From G963691835 sp963691835 (lineage in GTDB: Bacteria; Pseudomonadota; Alphaproteobacteria; Thalassobaculales; Thalassobaculaceae), in NCBI GenBank assembly GCA_963691835.1, contig OY829383.1:4836001-4900000 (forward strand): 64,000 nucleotides of DNA, written 5' to 3'. Position 1 is the stretch's first letter; the number at the start of each line of letters is the position of its first letter. Of this stretch, positions 41,552 to 49,699 are shown piece after piece. Under the pieces are notes generated by a model. That model had not been told where the DNA came from, made no database searches, and saw only the letters and a program-made list of their open reading frames with translations. The position numbers were made by a program, and so were the translations under genes.

Positions 41552-44317
41552 TCAGTTGAGCGGCGGCGCAAACTTGGTCAGATTGATGCCGCTGACCGCA
41601 GACTTGTATTCGTCGATGCTCGGCGTCCGCCCCAGGATCGTGGACAACACCACAACCGGCGTGGAGGCGAGCAACGACTCCCCCTTCTTCTCGTCGGAGT
41701 CCCCGACGACCCGGCCCTGGAACAGCCGTGTCGACGTCGCCATGACCGTATCGCCCTTGGCGGCCTTTTCCTGGTTGCCCATGCAGAGGTTACAGCCGGG
41801 ACGCTCAAGATAGAGGATGTTCTCGTAAGCCTTCCGGGCCTCCGTCTTGGGAGCCTTGTCGTTGAACTCGAAGCCAGCGTACTTCCGGAGAATGTCCCAG
41901 TCGCCTTCCGCTTTCAGCTCCTCAACGATGTTGTAGGTCGGCGGGGCGACCACGAGCGGTGCGTTGAACTCAATGGTGCCGTTCGCCTTCTCGAGGTTCC
42001 GAAACATCTGAGCGACGATGTTCATGTCGCCCTTGTGGACCATGCAGGAGCCGACGAAGCCCAGATCGACCTTCTTGTCGCCACCGTAGTAGGAGATCGG
42101 CCGGATGGTGTCGTGGGTGTAGCGCTTCGCCACGTCGATGTTGTCGACATCCGGGTCGGCGATCATGGGCTCATTGATCGCATCCAGATCGACGACGACC
42201 TCGGCGAAGTACTCGGCGTTGTCGTCGGGCCTCAGCGCGGGTTGCTCACCGGATTTGATCTCCGCAATGCGCTGGTCGGCCTTGTCGATCAGGCCCTGGA
42301 GCATCTTCGAATCGATCTCCATGCCCTTGTCGATCATGACCTGGATACGGGCCTTCGCAATCTCCAGCGACTCGATCAGCGTCTCATCGTTCGAGATGCA
42401 GATGGAGGCCTTGGCCTTCATCTCGGCCGTCCAATCTGTGAAGGTGAAGGCCTGATCGGCGAGAAGTGTGCCGATGTGCACTTCGATGATCCGGCCCTGG
42501 AAGACGTTCTCACCGCTGAACTGTGCCAGCATCTGGGCCTGGGTCGCATGGACGACGTCGCGGAAGTCCATGTGCTCGCCCATCTTGCCCTTGAAGGTGA
42601 CCTTCACGGACTCCGGCACGGGAATGCTGGCCTGTCCGGTCGCCAGAGCGAGCGCAACCGTTCCGGAATCAGCGCCGAAGGCGACGCCCTTCGACATCCG
42701 GGTGTGGGAGTCACCGCCGATGATGACCGCCCGGTCATCGATGGTGATGTCGTTCAGCACCTTGTGGATCACGTCCGTCATCGAATGATAGACGCCCTTC
42801 GGGTCACGGCCTGTGACGAGGCCGAACTTGTTCATGAACGCCATGAGCTTAGGCGTGTTGGCCTGGGCCTTCCGGTCCCAAACGGACGCGGTGTGGCAAC
42901 CGGACTGATACGCACCATCCAGGACCGGGGAAATCACGGTCGCGGCCATGGCCTCCAGTTCCTGGACGGTCATCGGGCCCGTCGTGTCCTGGGAGCCGAC
43001 GATGTTGACCTTGACCCGGGCGTCGGAGCCGGCGTGGAGAACCGTGCCTTCCGGGACGCCGACCGCATTCCTTTTGAAGATCTTCTCGACCGCGGTCAGA
43101 CCCCGCCCCTTATGGGAGACGACCTTAGACGGCGCGAACACTGGCTTCGGCTCCACCCCAAGCGTCTCCGCGGCCAAAGTCTGGAGCTTCTTTCCGAAAT
43201 CGATCGCGTAGGAGCCGCCGGCCTTCATGAACTCGACCGACTGTGGCGAGAAGGACGCGTCCACGTCGGTCAGCTCCTCAGAGCCGTCCTCATTGCAGAG
43301 CTTCTTCGTCTTGGTGTTGATGGTCAGCGTCGTGCCCGTCGCAACGGAATACTTCTCCTCCAAGACGGGGTTGCCGTCGTTGTTGATGACGACATTGCCG
43401 TCATCGTCGACTTTCTTAACCCAGTTCTTGAGATCGATGCCGATGCCGCCGGTCACGCCGACGGTGGTGAGGAAGATCGGCGAGATGCCATTGGTGCCGG
43501 CCACGATGGGGGCGAAGTTGACGAACGGCACGTAGGGACTGGCCTGCTCACCCGTCCAAAGCGCGCAGTTGTTCACGCCGGACATGCGCGACGACCCCAC
43601 ACCCATGGTGCCCTTCTCAGCGATCAGCATGAGACGCTTGCCCGGATGCTGGATCTTGAGTGCCTCAATCTCCTTCTGGGCCCGCTCCGAGATGAAGCTC
43701 TTGCCGTGCAACTCACGGTCAGCACGGGAGTGTGCTTCCGCCCCCGGGGACATAAGGTCGGTGGAGATATCGCCTTCCGCCGCGACATAGGTCACGACTT
43801 TGATCTCTTCATCGATCTCCGGAAGTTTCGTGAAGAACTCCGCGTTGGCGTAGCTGTGCAGAATATCCTTGGCGATCGGGTTGCCTGCCTTGAAGGCTGC
43901 TTCCAGGCGATCGGTATCCGCGTCGCAGAGGAATACCTGCGTCTTCAAAACGTCGGCTGCCGCGGCAGCAATCTCGGCGTCATCACCCAGCGCGAGATCC
44001 AGCAGCACCTCGACCGAAGGCCCGCCCTTCATGTGCGAGAGGAGTTCGAACGCGAATGTTGGCGTGATCTCCGCCACATCCGATTGGCCAAGAATGATCT
44101 CTTTGAGAAACGCCGCCTTAACGCCGGCAGCACTCGTTGTGCCGGGCAAGGTGTTGTAAATGAAGAACTTCAATGAGTCCGTGCGATGCGCGTGACCGGT
44201 ATCTTTGATGTTATCAATCAATTCTTTGACGAGTGCGCCGTCATCGATCGGTTTCGGATGCAAACCCTGCGTTTTCCGTTCCTCGATCTCCGCCAAGTAA
44301 TCGGTGTACATGCTCAT
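41552..44317 (-). CDS. acnB: Aconitate hydratase B / 2-methylisocitrate dehydratase, long form
   Basis: A 921-residue AcnB: N-terminal HEAT-like domain (MSMYTDYLAEIEERKTQGLH, FIYNTLPGTTSAAGVKAAFLKE), swivel domain and the catalytic domains. The [4Fe-4S] cysteines are Cys758 (GSCMVHKGD) and Cys842/Cys845 (GCNLCMGNQ). The Cys758-Cys842 spacing of 84 exceeds the 59 of E. coli AcnB because of an insert around GFEFNDKAPKTEARKAYENILYLE. It interconverts citrate and isocitrate. ATG 44317 is chosen over an unsupported extension to 44368. To memory it resembles the long AcnB of Bacteroidota more than the E. coli type. Confidence 0.93.
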   Translation of the reverse strand: MSMYTDYLAEIEERKTQGLHPKPIDDGALVKELIDNIKDTGHAHRTDSLKFFIYNTLPGTTSAAGVKAAFLKEIILGQSDVAEITPTFAFELLSHMKGGPSVEVLLDLALGDDAEIAAAAADVLKTQVFLCDADTDRLEAAFKAGNPIAKDILHSYANAEFFTKLPEIDEEIKVVTYVAAEGDISTDLMSPGAEAHSRADRELHGKSFISERAQKEIEALKIQHPGKRLMLIAEKGTMGVGSSRMSGVNNCALWTGEQASPYVPFVNFAPIVAGTNGISPIFLTTVGVTGGIGIDLKNWVKKVDDDGNVVINNDGNPVLEEKYSVATGTTLTINTKTKKLCNEDGSEELTDVDASFSPQSVEFMKAGGSYAIDFGKKLQTLAAETLGVEPKPVFAPSKVVSHKGRGLTAVEKIFKRNAVGVPEGTVLHAGSDARVKVNIVGSQDTTGPMTVQELEAMAATVISPVLDGAYQSGCHTASVWDRKAQANTPKLMAFMNKFGLVTGRDPKGVYHSMTDVIHKVLNDITIDDRAVIIGGDSHTRMSKGVAFGADSGTVALALATGQASIPVPESVKVTFKGKMGEHMDFRDVVHATQAQMLAQFSGENVFQGRIIEVHIGTLLADQAFTFTDWTAEMKAKASICISNDETLIESLEIAKARIQVMIDKGMEIDSKMLQGLIDKADQRIAEIKSGEQPALRPDDNAEYFAEVVVDLDAINEPMIADPDVDNIDVAKRYTHDTIRPISYYGGDKKVDLGFVGSCMVHKGDMNIVAQMFRNLEKANGTIEFNAPLVVAPPTYNIVEELKAEGDWDILRKYAGFEFNDKAPKTEARKAYENILYLERPGCNLCMGNQEKAAKGDTVMATSTRLFQGRVVGDSDEKKGESLLASTPVVVLSTILGRTPSIDEYKSAVSGINLTKFAPPLN

Positions 44318-44632
44318 GTCATTCTCGCAATGCTGGGTGTTGCCGAAGTTCGGGCGATGTATCGCCAAACCTCGAAGTGGTCATGTCAAAACCGCGCTGG
44401 ACTTTGGATGTAGTTTAGCCCGGTTCAGCTTGCAAGAAGAATCGAGTTTCTTGATAAACCGCCGTTTATTCGGCCTTACAAGGGCTTAATTGGCCCAATC
44501 CGCCCGAACGAGACACAGTCTTGATAGCCTTGAAAACTCTTAACCACATTGATCCAAGCGTTCAAAATCTATAATTACTGAGGTTAATATTGCCGTAATA
44601 TTTCAACACATTCGTAGTAATACATAAATATT
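44318..44632. other. 315-bp AT-rich region upstream of acnB
   Basis: This is markedly AT-richer than the rest of the window and holds no gene. It must carry the acnB promoter and the 3-prime end of the PAS gene. TAATATT is repeated at 44585-44591 and 44596-44602, an 11-bp period, but in such AT-rich DNA this may be chance. Confidence 0.5.
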
Positions 44633-45205
44633 TCATTGCTGATGCGATAATCCCGCGCTCTCGATGCTGATCATGACCTCAATGACATGATCCACTTTCC
44701 GCCCATCGTTCGAGCACGGCAACTCCAGGTACTGGGCGTGAACATGGTCCCGGCCGACCAGATTGATCGGCCCGACACACCAGCCGATCTTGCTTTGAAG
44801 CAGGGCCTGCTCGAAGAACTCCATCGTGCTTTCGGTGACGGCCTGATCATAGACGTCTGTTCTAGCCTTGCCTTGAAATGACCGGCCGGTCAGCTCGTCC
44901 ACGTTGGTACCCGAAAGGCGGCAGATCCAATTGAATGGGTTGTACCGGATCTCGAAAATGCAGATCCAACCGTGCCATCCGGTGAAGTCGTAGAAATCGA
45001 AATCACCCCATGACGGCAGGTCTCGCCCGCTTTTCTTTCCGTGCCACATCTCGACGAGGTCTGCATAGGGGCCAAACGCATCTGACGGGGTGTCTTTGGC
45101 ATAGTGATAATACGACCATGCATCTACGCGCTTCCACAGCACGTCTTCCGATGGTCCGTCATACGCAACTTGATGTTCAGCCATTGCCGGATCTGGGCTC
45201 CGCAT
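44633..45205 (-). CDS. PAS_5-type PAS domain protein
   Basis: A 190-residue cytoplasmic protein resembling the alphaproteobacterial PAS_5 family. It has LPSWGDFDFYDFTGWHGWICIFEIRYNPFNWICRLSGTNVDELTGRSFQGK, the usual family core in which a short LPxxxDFDP-like segment precedes the PAS strands. There is no output domain. Members are widespread single-domain sensors of unknown ligand. The start is unclear: ATG 45205 follows a possible GTG 45208, and ATG 45184 is another option; none has a good ribosome site. It lies 33 bp after the racemase gene on the same strand, so it may be the last gene of the GntR-racemase operon. Confidence 0.75.
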   Translation of the reverse strand: MRSPDPAMAEHQVAYDGPSEDVLWKRVDAWSYYHYAKDTPSDAFGPYADLVEMWHGKKSGRDLPSWGDFDFYDFTGWHGWICIFEIRYNPFNWICRLSGTNVDELTGRSFQGKARTDVYDQAVTESTMEFFEQALLQSKIGWCVGPINLVGRDHVHAQYLELPCSNDGRKVDHVIEVMISIESAGLSHQQ

Positions 45206-45238
45206 CACCCAAATGACGTGGTGTGATAAGGGCGAACG

Positions 45239-45991
45239 TCAAATCCGGGGATCGTCGACAAGAAGATCGAATCGTCTGGGCAGAAGCGACTGATGGAACC
45301 AGACCGTGAAGTTGTAGATTGAGAACACAGGCAGACCCGTTACTTTTCGAACGTCCGCCGCATAGGGCACCATGTTGGTGCATTCCAGCACGATCGCACC
45401 AATGCCTTCATTGTGATCAACCAGGTCTTTGGCGGTGGCGATCATGTCTTCACGGCATGCCGCAAAGTCGATCTCCGCATGGTCGTCGAGAATGCCTGTC
45501 GTGAACTCCCGTCCGCCGTCGGTTCCGACAACGGGAATTGACGACGGATCACCGACACCCGCAGCCAAAAGATGCGCGTCCGTCAGTGTGTTCTTCGAGA
45601 TTGTGATAACCCCAACCCGCTGACCGGGCGGGAGCATCGCTTGCACCATGGGTATCTGCATCAGGGATGACGTCGCAACCGGCACGGGAACGGCTGCGGC
45701 GACCTTCTCCTGAACCAGGGCCAGAAAGCCGCAATTCGTCGTGATACCGTCGCAGCCGCTTGCCACCAGATCCTTCGCAGCGGTGATGAAGTTGTCGGTC
45801 AGAGCAAGAGGATCCTTCCGCACGACCTGGTCCGGAGACGCCCCCGGAACAACACGGTATTGAACCGGAAACGGCCAAGTCAGCGCATTGCCCATGTCTC
45901 CATGAACACGTGGGAACTGCGTCTCCAGCATCATGATGCCGAGCGTCGCCCCGTAGACCGTCTTTCCGCCGCGTTGGATGTTCGCCATCAT
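45239..45991 (-). CDS. Asp/Glu/hydantoin racemase-family protein
   Basis: A 250-residue two-lobed racemase-fold protein. The two catalytic cysteines are Cys87 in TTNCGF and Cys204 in LECTNM, so two-base racemisation or a related isomerase/decarboxylase reaction is feasible. Two ATGs (45991, 45988) follow the GntR stop directly, with AGAGG overlapping the stop; 45988 has the better spacing. It forms an operon with the GntR gene and is divergent from the cycloisomerase-TRAP genes. It may equilibrate enantiomers of the substrate imported by the TRAP system; a specific amino acid cannot be named. Confidence 0.9.
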   Translation of the reverse strand: MMANIQRGGKTVYGATLGIMMLETQFPRVHGDMGNALTWPFPVQYRVVPGASPDQVVRKDPLALTDNFITAAKDLVASGCDGITTNCGFLALVQEKVAAAVPVPVATSSLMQIPMVQAMLPPGQRVGVITISKNTLTDAHLLAAGVGDPSSIPVVGTDGGREFTTGILDDHAEIDFAACREDMIATAKDLVDHNEGIGAIVLECTNMVPYAADVRKVTGLPVFSIYNFTVWFHQSLLPRRFDLLVDDPRI

Positions 45992-46672
45992 TTACCTCTG
46001 AGCCTGGTCAGCCATATCGGGCATGTAAATCTGCGAGTAAGCCTCTCGCACGGTTTCCGTCGCTTCTTCCGTGCTGGTACGGACATGGTCAGACAGAAGC
46101 CGCATCGCCCGCCCGGCATCCCGTTGGGCCACCGCGTCCAGCACCTCCGAATGGGCGGAATGGGTGATGTCCAACTTACTGCGCATCGAGACCCAGCGGA
46201 CGAAACGGATTCGTTCATACAAGGTCTCAATCGCCCGCGTCATCTCCGGATTGTGGGCGAGGCGCACCAAGCTGAGATGAAACTTCTCATCCAAGCGAAC
46301 GATCTCCCGTGCCGGGGCGTCGGGGGTGTAGTGCGGCATGATCTCCGCCTGCAGCGCCTTTAGATCCTCGATCTCTTCATTGCTGGCGCGCACCACGGCG
46401 AGCCCGACGGCCGCACACTCAACCGCTTCCCGCAATTCGTAGAGATCGACGATCGCCTCGGGACTCAAAGACCGGCAATAGAAGCCTTTGTCCTCTTTCC
46501 GGATCAGCAGACCCTCCGCCACAAGGCGGTTCAGACCTTCGCGCAGTGGCGTGCGGCTCGCCCCCAACTGTTTGGATAGAACGCTTTCGTTCACGCGTTC
46601 GTCTGGCCGGATTTCGAAGTTTGCCGCCATCTCACGGACTTGCTCGTAGATGCTGTCGGCGCTTGTCGCCAC
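45992..46672 (-). CDS. GntR-family regulator, FCD (FadR-type) subfamily
   Basis: A 226-residue regulator. The winged helix is in SIYEQVREMAANFEIRPDERVNESVLSKQLGASRTPLREGLNRLVAEGLL. The FCD domain has ligand histidines in DEKFHLSLVRLAHN, HSEVLDAVAQRD and DHVRTS. It is divergent from the cycloisomerase gene with the palindrome CTGTATACAG between them, so it probably represses that operon and its own. The inducer is likely the TRAP substrate. Confidence 0.94.
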   Translation of the reverse strand: MATSADSIYEQVREMAANFEIRPDERVNESVLSKQLGASRTPLREGLNRLVAEGLLIRKEDKGFYCRSLSPEAIVDLYELREAVECAAVGLAVVRASNEEIEDLKALQAEIMPHYTPDAPAREIVRLDEKFHLSLVRLAHNPEMTRAIETLYERIRFVRWVSMRSKLDITHSAHSEVLDAVAQRDAGRAMRLLSDHVRTSTEEATETVREAYSQIYMPDMADQAQR

Positions 46673-46754
46673 GTCGGCCTCCCCTACTCGCGCTTTGGAA
46701 CGTTAAAGTATCCTGGATCGCGAGATTCCTGTGTGGACACTTCGGTATTTTAGC

Positions 46755-46764
46755 CTGTATACAG
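46755..46764. promoter_or_regulatory. CTGTATACAG palindrome, candidate GntR operator
   Basis: A perfect 10-bp palindrome in the divergent promoter region, of the (T)GTATAC(A) type bound by FCD regulators. It is 83 bp from the GntR start and 80 bp from the cycloisomerase start, and an overlapping CAGACT-N11-AGTCTG inverted repeat (46762-46784) adjoins it. Confidence 0.65.
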
Positions 46765-46844
46765 ACTGGAACTCAACAAGTCTGAAGGCCTGCATACCGG
46801 ATGGAAGCCGGATCCGGGCGCTCGCTGGGGGGCGAAGACAGACG

Positions 46845-47975
46845 ATGACCGAGGGTCAATCCGGAACCACGTCCACCATCTCCAGTCTGGAGGTGACCAT
46901 TGTTGAGCTTCCTGTCCGATCCGCTCGAAACCACGGCATCGGCGCCATTGCCGGCAAGATCCGCAATGTGATTCTAAAGCTCACGGCTGACAGCGGCTCA
47001 GTCGGTTGGGGCGAGGCGTCTCCCTGGCCCGCGTTTGCCGGGACGGCCGAAGCGACGGCAGCAGCACTGGATGTTCATCTGCGTCCCCTGATCGTGGGCA
47101 AACCAGCCTCCCACGTCACCCGAATCATGGCACAGGCCGATCTGGCTCTGACCGGTCATCCGGATGCGAAAGCCGCCTTGGAGATGGCTCTCTACGACCT
47201 CATGGGGCGTGAGTTGGGGGTCTCGGTCAGTGATCTGCTGGGAGGACGCTACCGGGATGAGATCCCGCTGAGTGTCTCGATCGCCAACCCCAACTTCGAT
47301 GAGGATCTGGCGCTCGCCGAACGGGTTGTGGAGGACGGCGTCCGCCTTCTGAAGCTCAAGACCGGTGTCGCGGGACATCCCTTCGACATGATGCGTTTGG
47401 AGACCTTGAAGAAGAAGTACCCGGAGGTGGACGTCCGGGTGGACTACAATCAGGGATTGACGCCCCTGGAAGCCATGCGGTTCGTCCCAGAGATCGACAG
47501 TCTGGAGCCCGGGTTCATTGAACAGCCCGTTCGGGCCCAGAACTGGCAAGCCATGAAGGACCTGCGCACCGTCATCCGGGCGCCGCTGGTCGCGGATGAG
47601 AGTGTTTTCTCCCCAGCCGACGCGTTGCGGGCGACCAAGGAAAACCTCGCTGACGTCCTGAGCATCAAGATCATGAAATCGGGTGGCATGCGGCGCGGAC
47701 AGGAGATCGCGGGCATTGGCGCCGCGGCGGGAATGGCTTGCTACGGCGGCGACATGTTCGAGACGGGCCTCGCTCATCTGGCAGGCACGCATATGTGCGC
47801 CGCTACCCAGAACATCTCGCTCGGGTGCGAGTTCTATCAGGCGACCTACTATCTGGAGACCGATCTGCTCGCTTTCCCATTCCCGGCAACGAACGGGCAC
47901 GTTACCGTACCCAAGACGCCAGGCTTGGGGATTGACCTGGACGAAGAGAAACTCCGATTTTTCGCTGCCAACTGA
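46845..47975 (+). CDS. Enolase-superfamily enzyme, muconate-cycloisomerase-like
   Basis: A 376-residue enolase-superfamily protein of the MLE subgroup. Catalytic Lys170/Lys172 (KLKTG), metal ligands Asp200 (VDYNQG), Glu226 (IEQP) and Asp251 (VADES), and the second-face Lys275 (SIKIMKSGG) all match muconate lactonising enzyme with an offset of two residues. The C-terminus CYGGDMFETG...TPGLGIDLDEEKL is also MLE-like. No catechol or protocatechuate genes are nearby, so cycloisomerisation of muconate is doubtful; an epimerase or dehydratase on an amino or hydroxy acid would fit the neighbours. ATG 46845 is preferred to earlier in-frame starts. The GntR palindrome lies upstream. Confidence 0.88.
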   Translation: MTEGQSGTTSTISSLEVTIVELPVRSARNHGIGAIAGKIRNVILKLTADSGSVGWGEASPWPAFAGTAEATAAALDVHLRPLIVGKPASHVTRIMAQADLALTGHPDAKAALEMALYDLMGRELGVSVSDLLGGRYRDEIPLSVSIANPNFDEDLALAERVVEDGVRLLKLKTGVAGHPFDMMRLETLKKKYPEVDVRVDYNQGLTPLEAMRFVPEIDSLEPGFIEQPVRAQNWQAMKDLRTVIRAPLVADESVFSPADALRATKENLADVLSIKIMKSGGMRRGQEIAGIGAAAGMACYGGDMFETGLAHLAGTHMCAATQNISLGCEFYQATYYLETDLLAFPFPATNGHVTVPKTPGLGIDLDEEKLRFFAAN

Positions 47976-48084
47976 TACGGGATCCAAAAAACAGCAATTC
48001 ATTAATACCAAAGAACCTTGGACATCATAAGAATGCTCAAAGAACTGAGCGTAGAACTGCAAACAAACCAGACAGGAGGGTGAA

Positions 48085-49080
48085 ATGAAGCACACCAAAG
48101 TACGGCAATCCGCGATTGCCCTGGCTTTTGCAACGGGCATGGTCAGTCTGTTCGCAGGTGCTGCAAATGCAGAGAAGTGGGATATGCCGATGGCGTATTC
48201 CGCGACCAACTTCCACTCGGCAACGGGTGCTGAGTTCGCGAAGTGCGTCACCACCGGAACCGGCGGCGATATCGAGATCGTGACGCACCCGTCCGGCTCG
48301 CTCTTCAAGGGTGCCGAGATCAAGCGGGCGATCCAGACTGGGCAGGTCCCGATCGGAGAGCGTCTTCTCTCCGGCCACCAGAACGAGAATCTGGTTTTCG
48401 GCGTCGACTCCGTGCCGTTCCTGGCCACCTCGTTCGACGATGCCGCCAAGCTTTGGAAGGCGGCCAAGCCTGTGATGTCCAAGATCCTGGACGAGCAGAA
48501 CCTGGTTCTTCTCTATTCGGCGCCGTGGCCGCCCCAGGGCCTTTACTTCAAGAAAGAGGTCAACTCGGTTGCGGACATGCAGGGCCTCAAGTTCCGGTCC
48601 TACAACAACACGACCTCCCGCCTTGCCGAGTTGACCGGCATGCTGCCGGTGACGATCGAGGCGGCGGAAATCAGCCAGGCGTTCGCGACCGGCGTCGCTG
48701 AGTCGATGGTCTCCTCCGGCTCCACCGGTTACGACCGGAAGGTCTGGGAAAGCCTGACCCACTTCTACGAGGTCGACGCCTGGTTGCCGCGCAACTACGT
48801 GATGGTCAACAAGGACGTCTGGAACGGCACGTCCGAGGCGAACCAGAATATTATCAAGGGCTGCGCGGAGCTGGCTGAGTACACGGCCCTCTACCGCTCC
48901 ATCCACTACACCCAGTTCACGCTGAACGGCCTGCGCGCCGGCGGCATGACGGTGGGCCCGGCCGGTGACAAGCTGAAAGCAGACCTGCAGAAGGTCGGTG
49001 AGACGATGGCCAATGAATGGCTCGCCAAGGCAGGTGCCGACGGCAAAGCGATCGTCGATGCCTACAAGGCGATGAAGTAA
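48085..49080 (+). CDS. TRAP importer periplasmic binding protein (DctP family)
   Basis: A 331-residue DctP-type protein. The signal peptide is residues 1-29 (GAANA-E). The carboxylate-binding Arg lies in GLKFRSYNNTTSRLAELTGM, the family hallmark, so the ligand is probably an organic or amino acid anion. The ribosome site GGAGGGTGAA is strong. A stem-loop follows, then the two membrane subunits. It is in the cycloisomerase operon, or has its own promoter in the 109-bp AT-rich gap. Confidence 0.94.
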   Translation: MKHTKVRQSAIALAFATGMVSLFAGAANAEKWDMPMAYSATNFHSATGAEFAKCVTTGTGGDIEIVTHPSGSLFKGAEIKRAIQTGQVPIGERLLSGHQNENLVFGVDSVPFLATSFDDAAKLWKAAKPVMSKILDEQNLVLLYSAPWPPQGLYFKKEVNSVADMQGLKFRSYNNTTSRLAELTGMLPVTIEAAEISQAFATGVAESMVSSGSTGYDRKVWESLTHFYEVDAWLPRNYVMVNKDVWNGTSEANQNIIKGCAELAEYTALYRSIHYTQFTLNGLRAGGMTVGPAGDKLKADLQKVGETMANEWLAKAGADGKAIVDAYKAMK

Positions 49081-49086
49081 GCCTTT

Positions 49087-49112
49087 GGGGAGGCGGCCGA
49101 TACCGCCTCCCC
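49087..49112 (+). promoter_or_regulatory. Stem-loop between the TRAP binding-protein and small permease genes
   Basis: Perfect 10-bp arms GGGGAGGCGG and CCGCCTCCCC with a 6-nt loop start 6 nt after the binding-protein stop. What follows is ACCCTCTTGC, not a U-tract. It probably protects the upstream mRNA or attenuates read-through. Confidence 0.75.
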
Positions 49113-49163
49113 ACCCTCTTGCAGCACCTTGCTCAGCTTCTTTTGACCTGGGGGAGATTGGCC

Positions 49164-49688
49164 ATGTCAGTCGTTCGATCGGCGCTTGACCGCCTATACT
49201 TCGCATGCGGCGTCGTGGCGGCGCTCTTCCTGATCGCGATCCTGGTTCTGATCGTCATTCAGATGCTGGCACGCTGGACCGGCGAGGTTTTTCCAGGAGC
49301 GCCAGACTATGCGGGCTACTGCATGGCGGCCGCGTCCTTCTTCGCGTTTTCCTACGCCCTCAATCACGGCTCCCACATCCGGGTCAGCATCCTTCTCAAC
49401 GCGGTTAATCCCGGCGTGCGGCGGTTCCTCGATACATGGTGCTTCGCGATCGCGACGGCGCTGGGCTGGTACTTTGTCTACTACGCCAGCAAGGCCGCCT
49501 ATTGGTCCTGGAAGTTCAATGACATCAGCCAGGGACAAGACGCCACGCCGATCTGGATTCCGCAGATGGCCATGGTGCTGGGCAGCATTGTCTTCGCCAT
49601 CGCACTGACCGATCACCTCTTCCACGTAATGCTGTCCGGCAAGGACCGTATCGAAGCCGATACGGTTGATCAGAGCCACGGCGAGTAA
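49164..49688 (+). CDS. TRAP importer small permease (DctQ family)
   Basis: A 174-residue membrane protein with four hydrophobic segments (for example YFACGVVAALFLIAILVLIVIQMLARW and FAIATALGWYFVYYASKAAYW), the DctQ pattern. ATG 49164 has GGGGGAGA upstream; the longer open frame to 49017 overlaps the binding-protein gene and is not credible. It works with the large subunit encoded 11 bp later. Confidence 0.93.
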   Translation: MSVVRSALDRLYFACGVVAALFLIAILVLIVIQMLARWTGEVFPGAPDYAGYCMAAASFFAFSYALNHGSHIRVSILLNAVNPGVRRFLDTWCFAIATALGWYFVYYASKAAYWSWKFNDISQGQDATPIWIPQMAMVLGSIVFAIALTDHLFHVMLSGKDRIEADTVDQSHGE

Positions 49689-49699
49689 GGGGACGAACC

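Noticed and set aside
41546..44176. An 876-codon open frame on the plus strand opposite acnB
   Set aside because: It is antisense to a certain AcnB. Its composition is Arg/His/Asp/Leu-rich with no family motif, as expected when GC-rich coding DNA is read on the other strand.
44585..44602. TAATATT repeat with an 11-bp step as a second OmpR-type site
   Set aside because: The surrounding DNA is very AT-rich, only two copies exist and no OmpR-type gene is adjacent.
46845..47975. Calling the enolase-superfamily protein hydroxyproline-betaine epimerase or cis-3-hydroxyproline dehydratase because putA and a DadA-like gene are near
   Set aside because: The catalytic spacing and C-terminus are closer to muconate cycloisomerase, no demethylase genes are present, and proximity to putA is across a convergent boundary.
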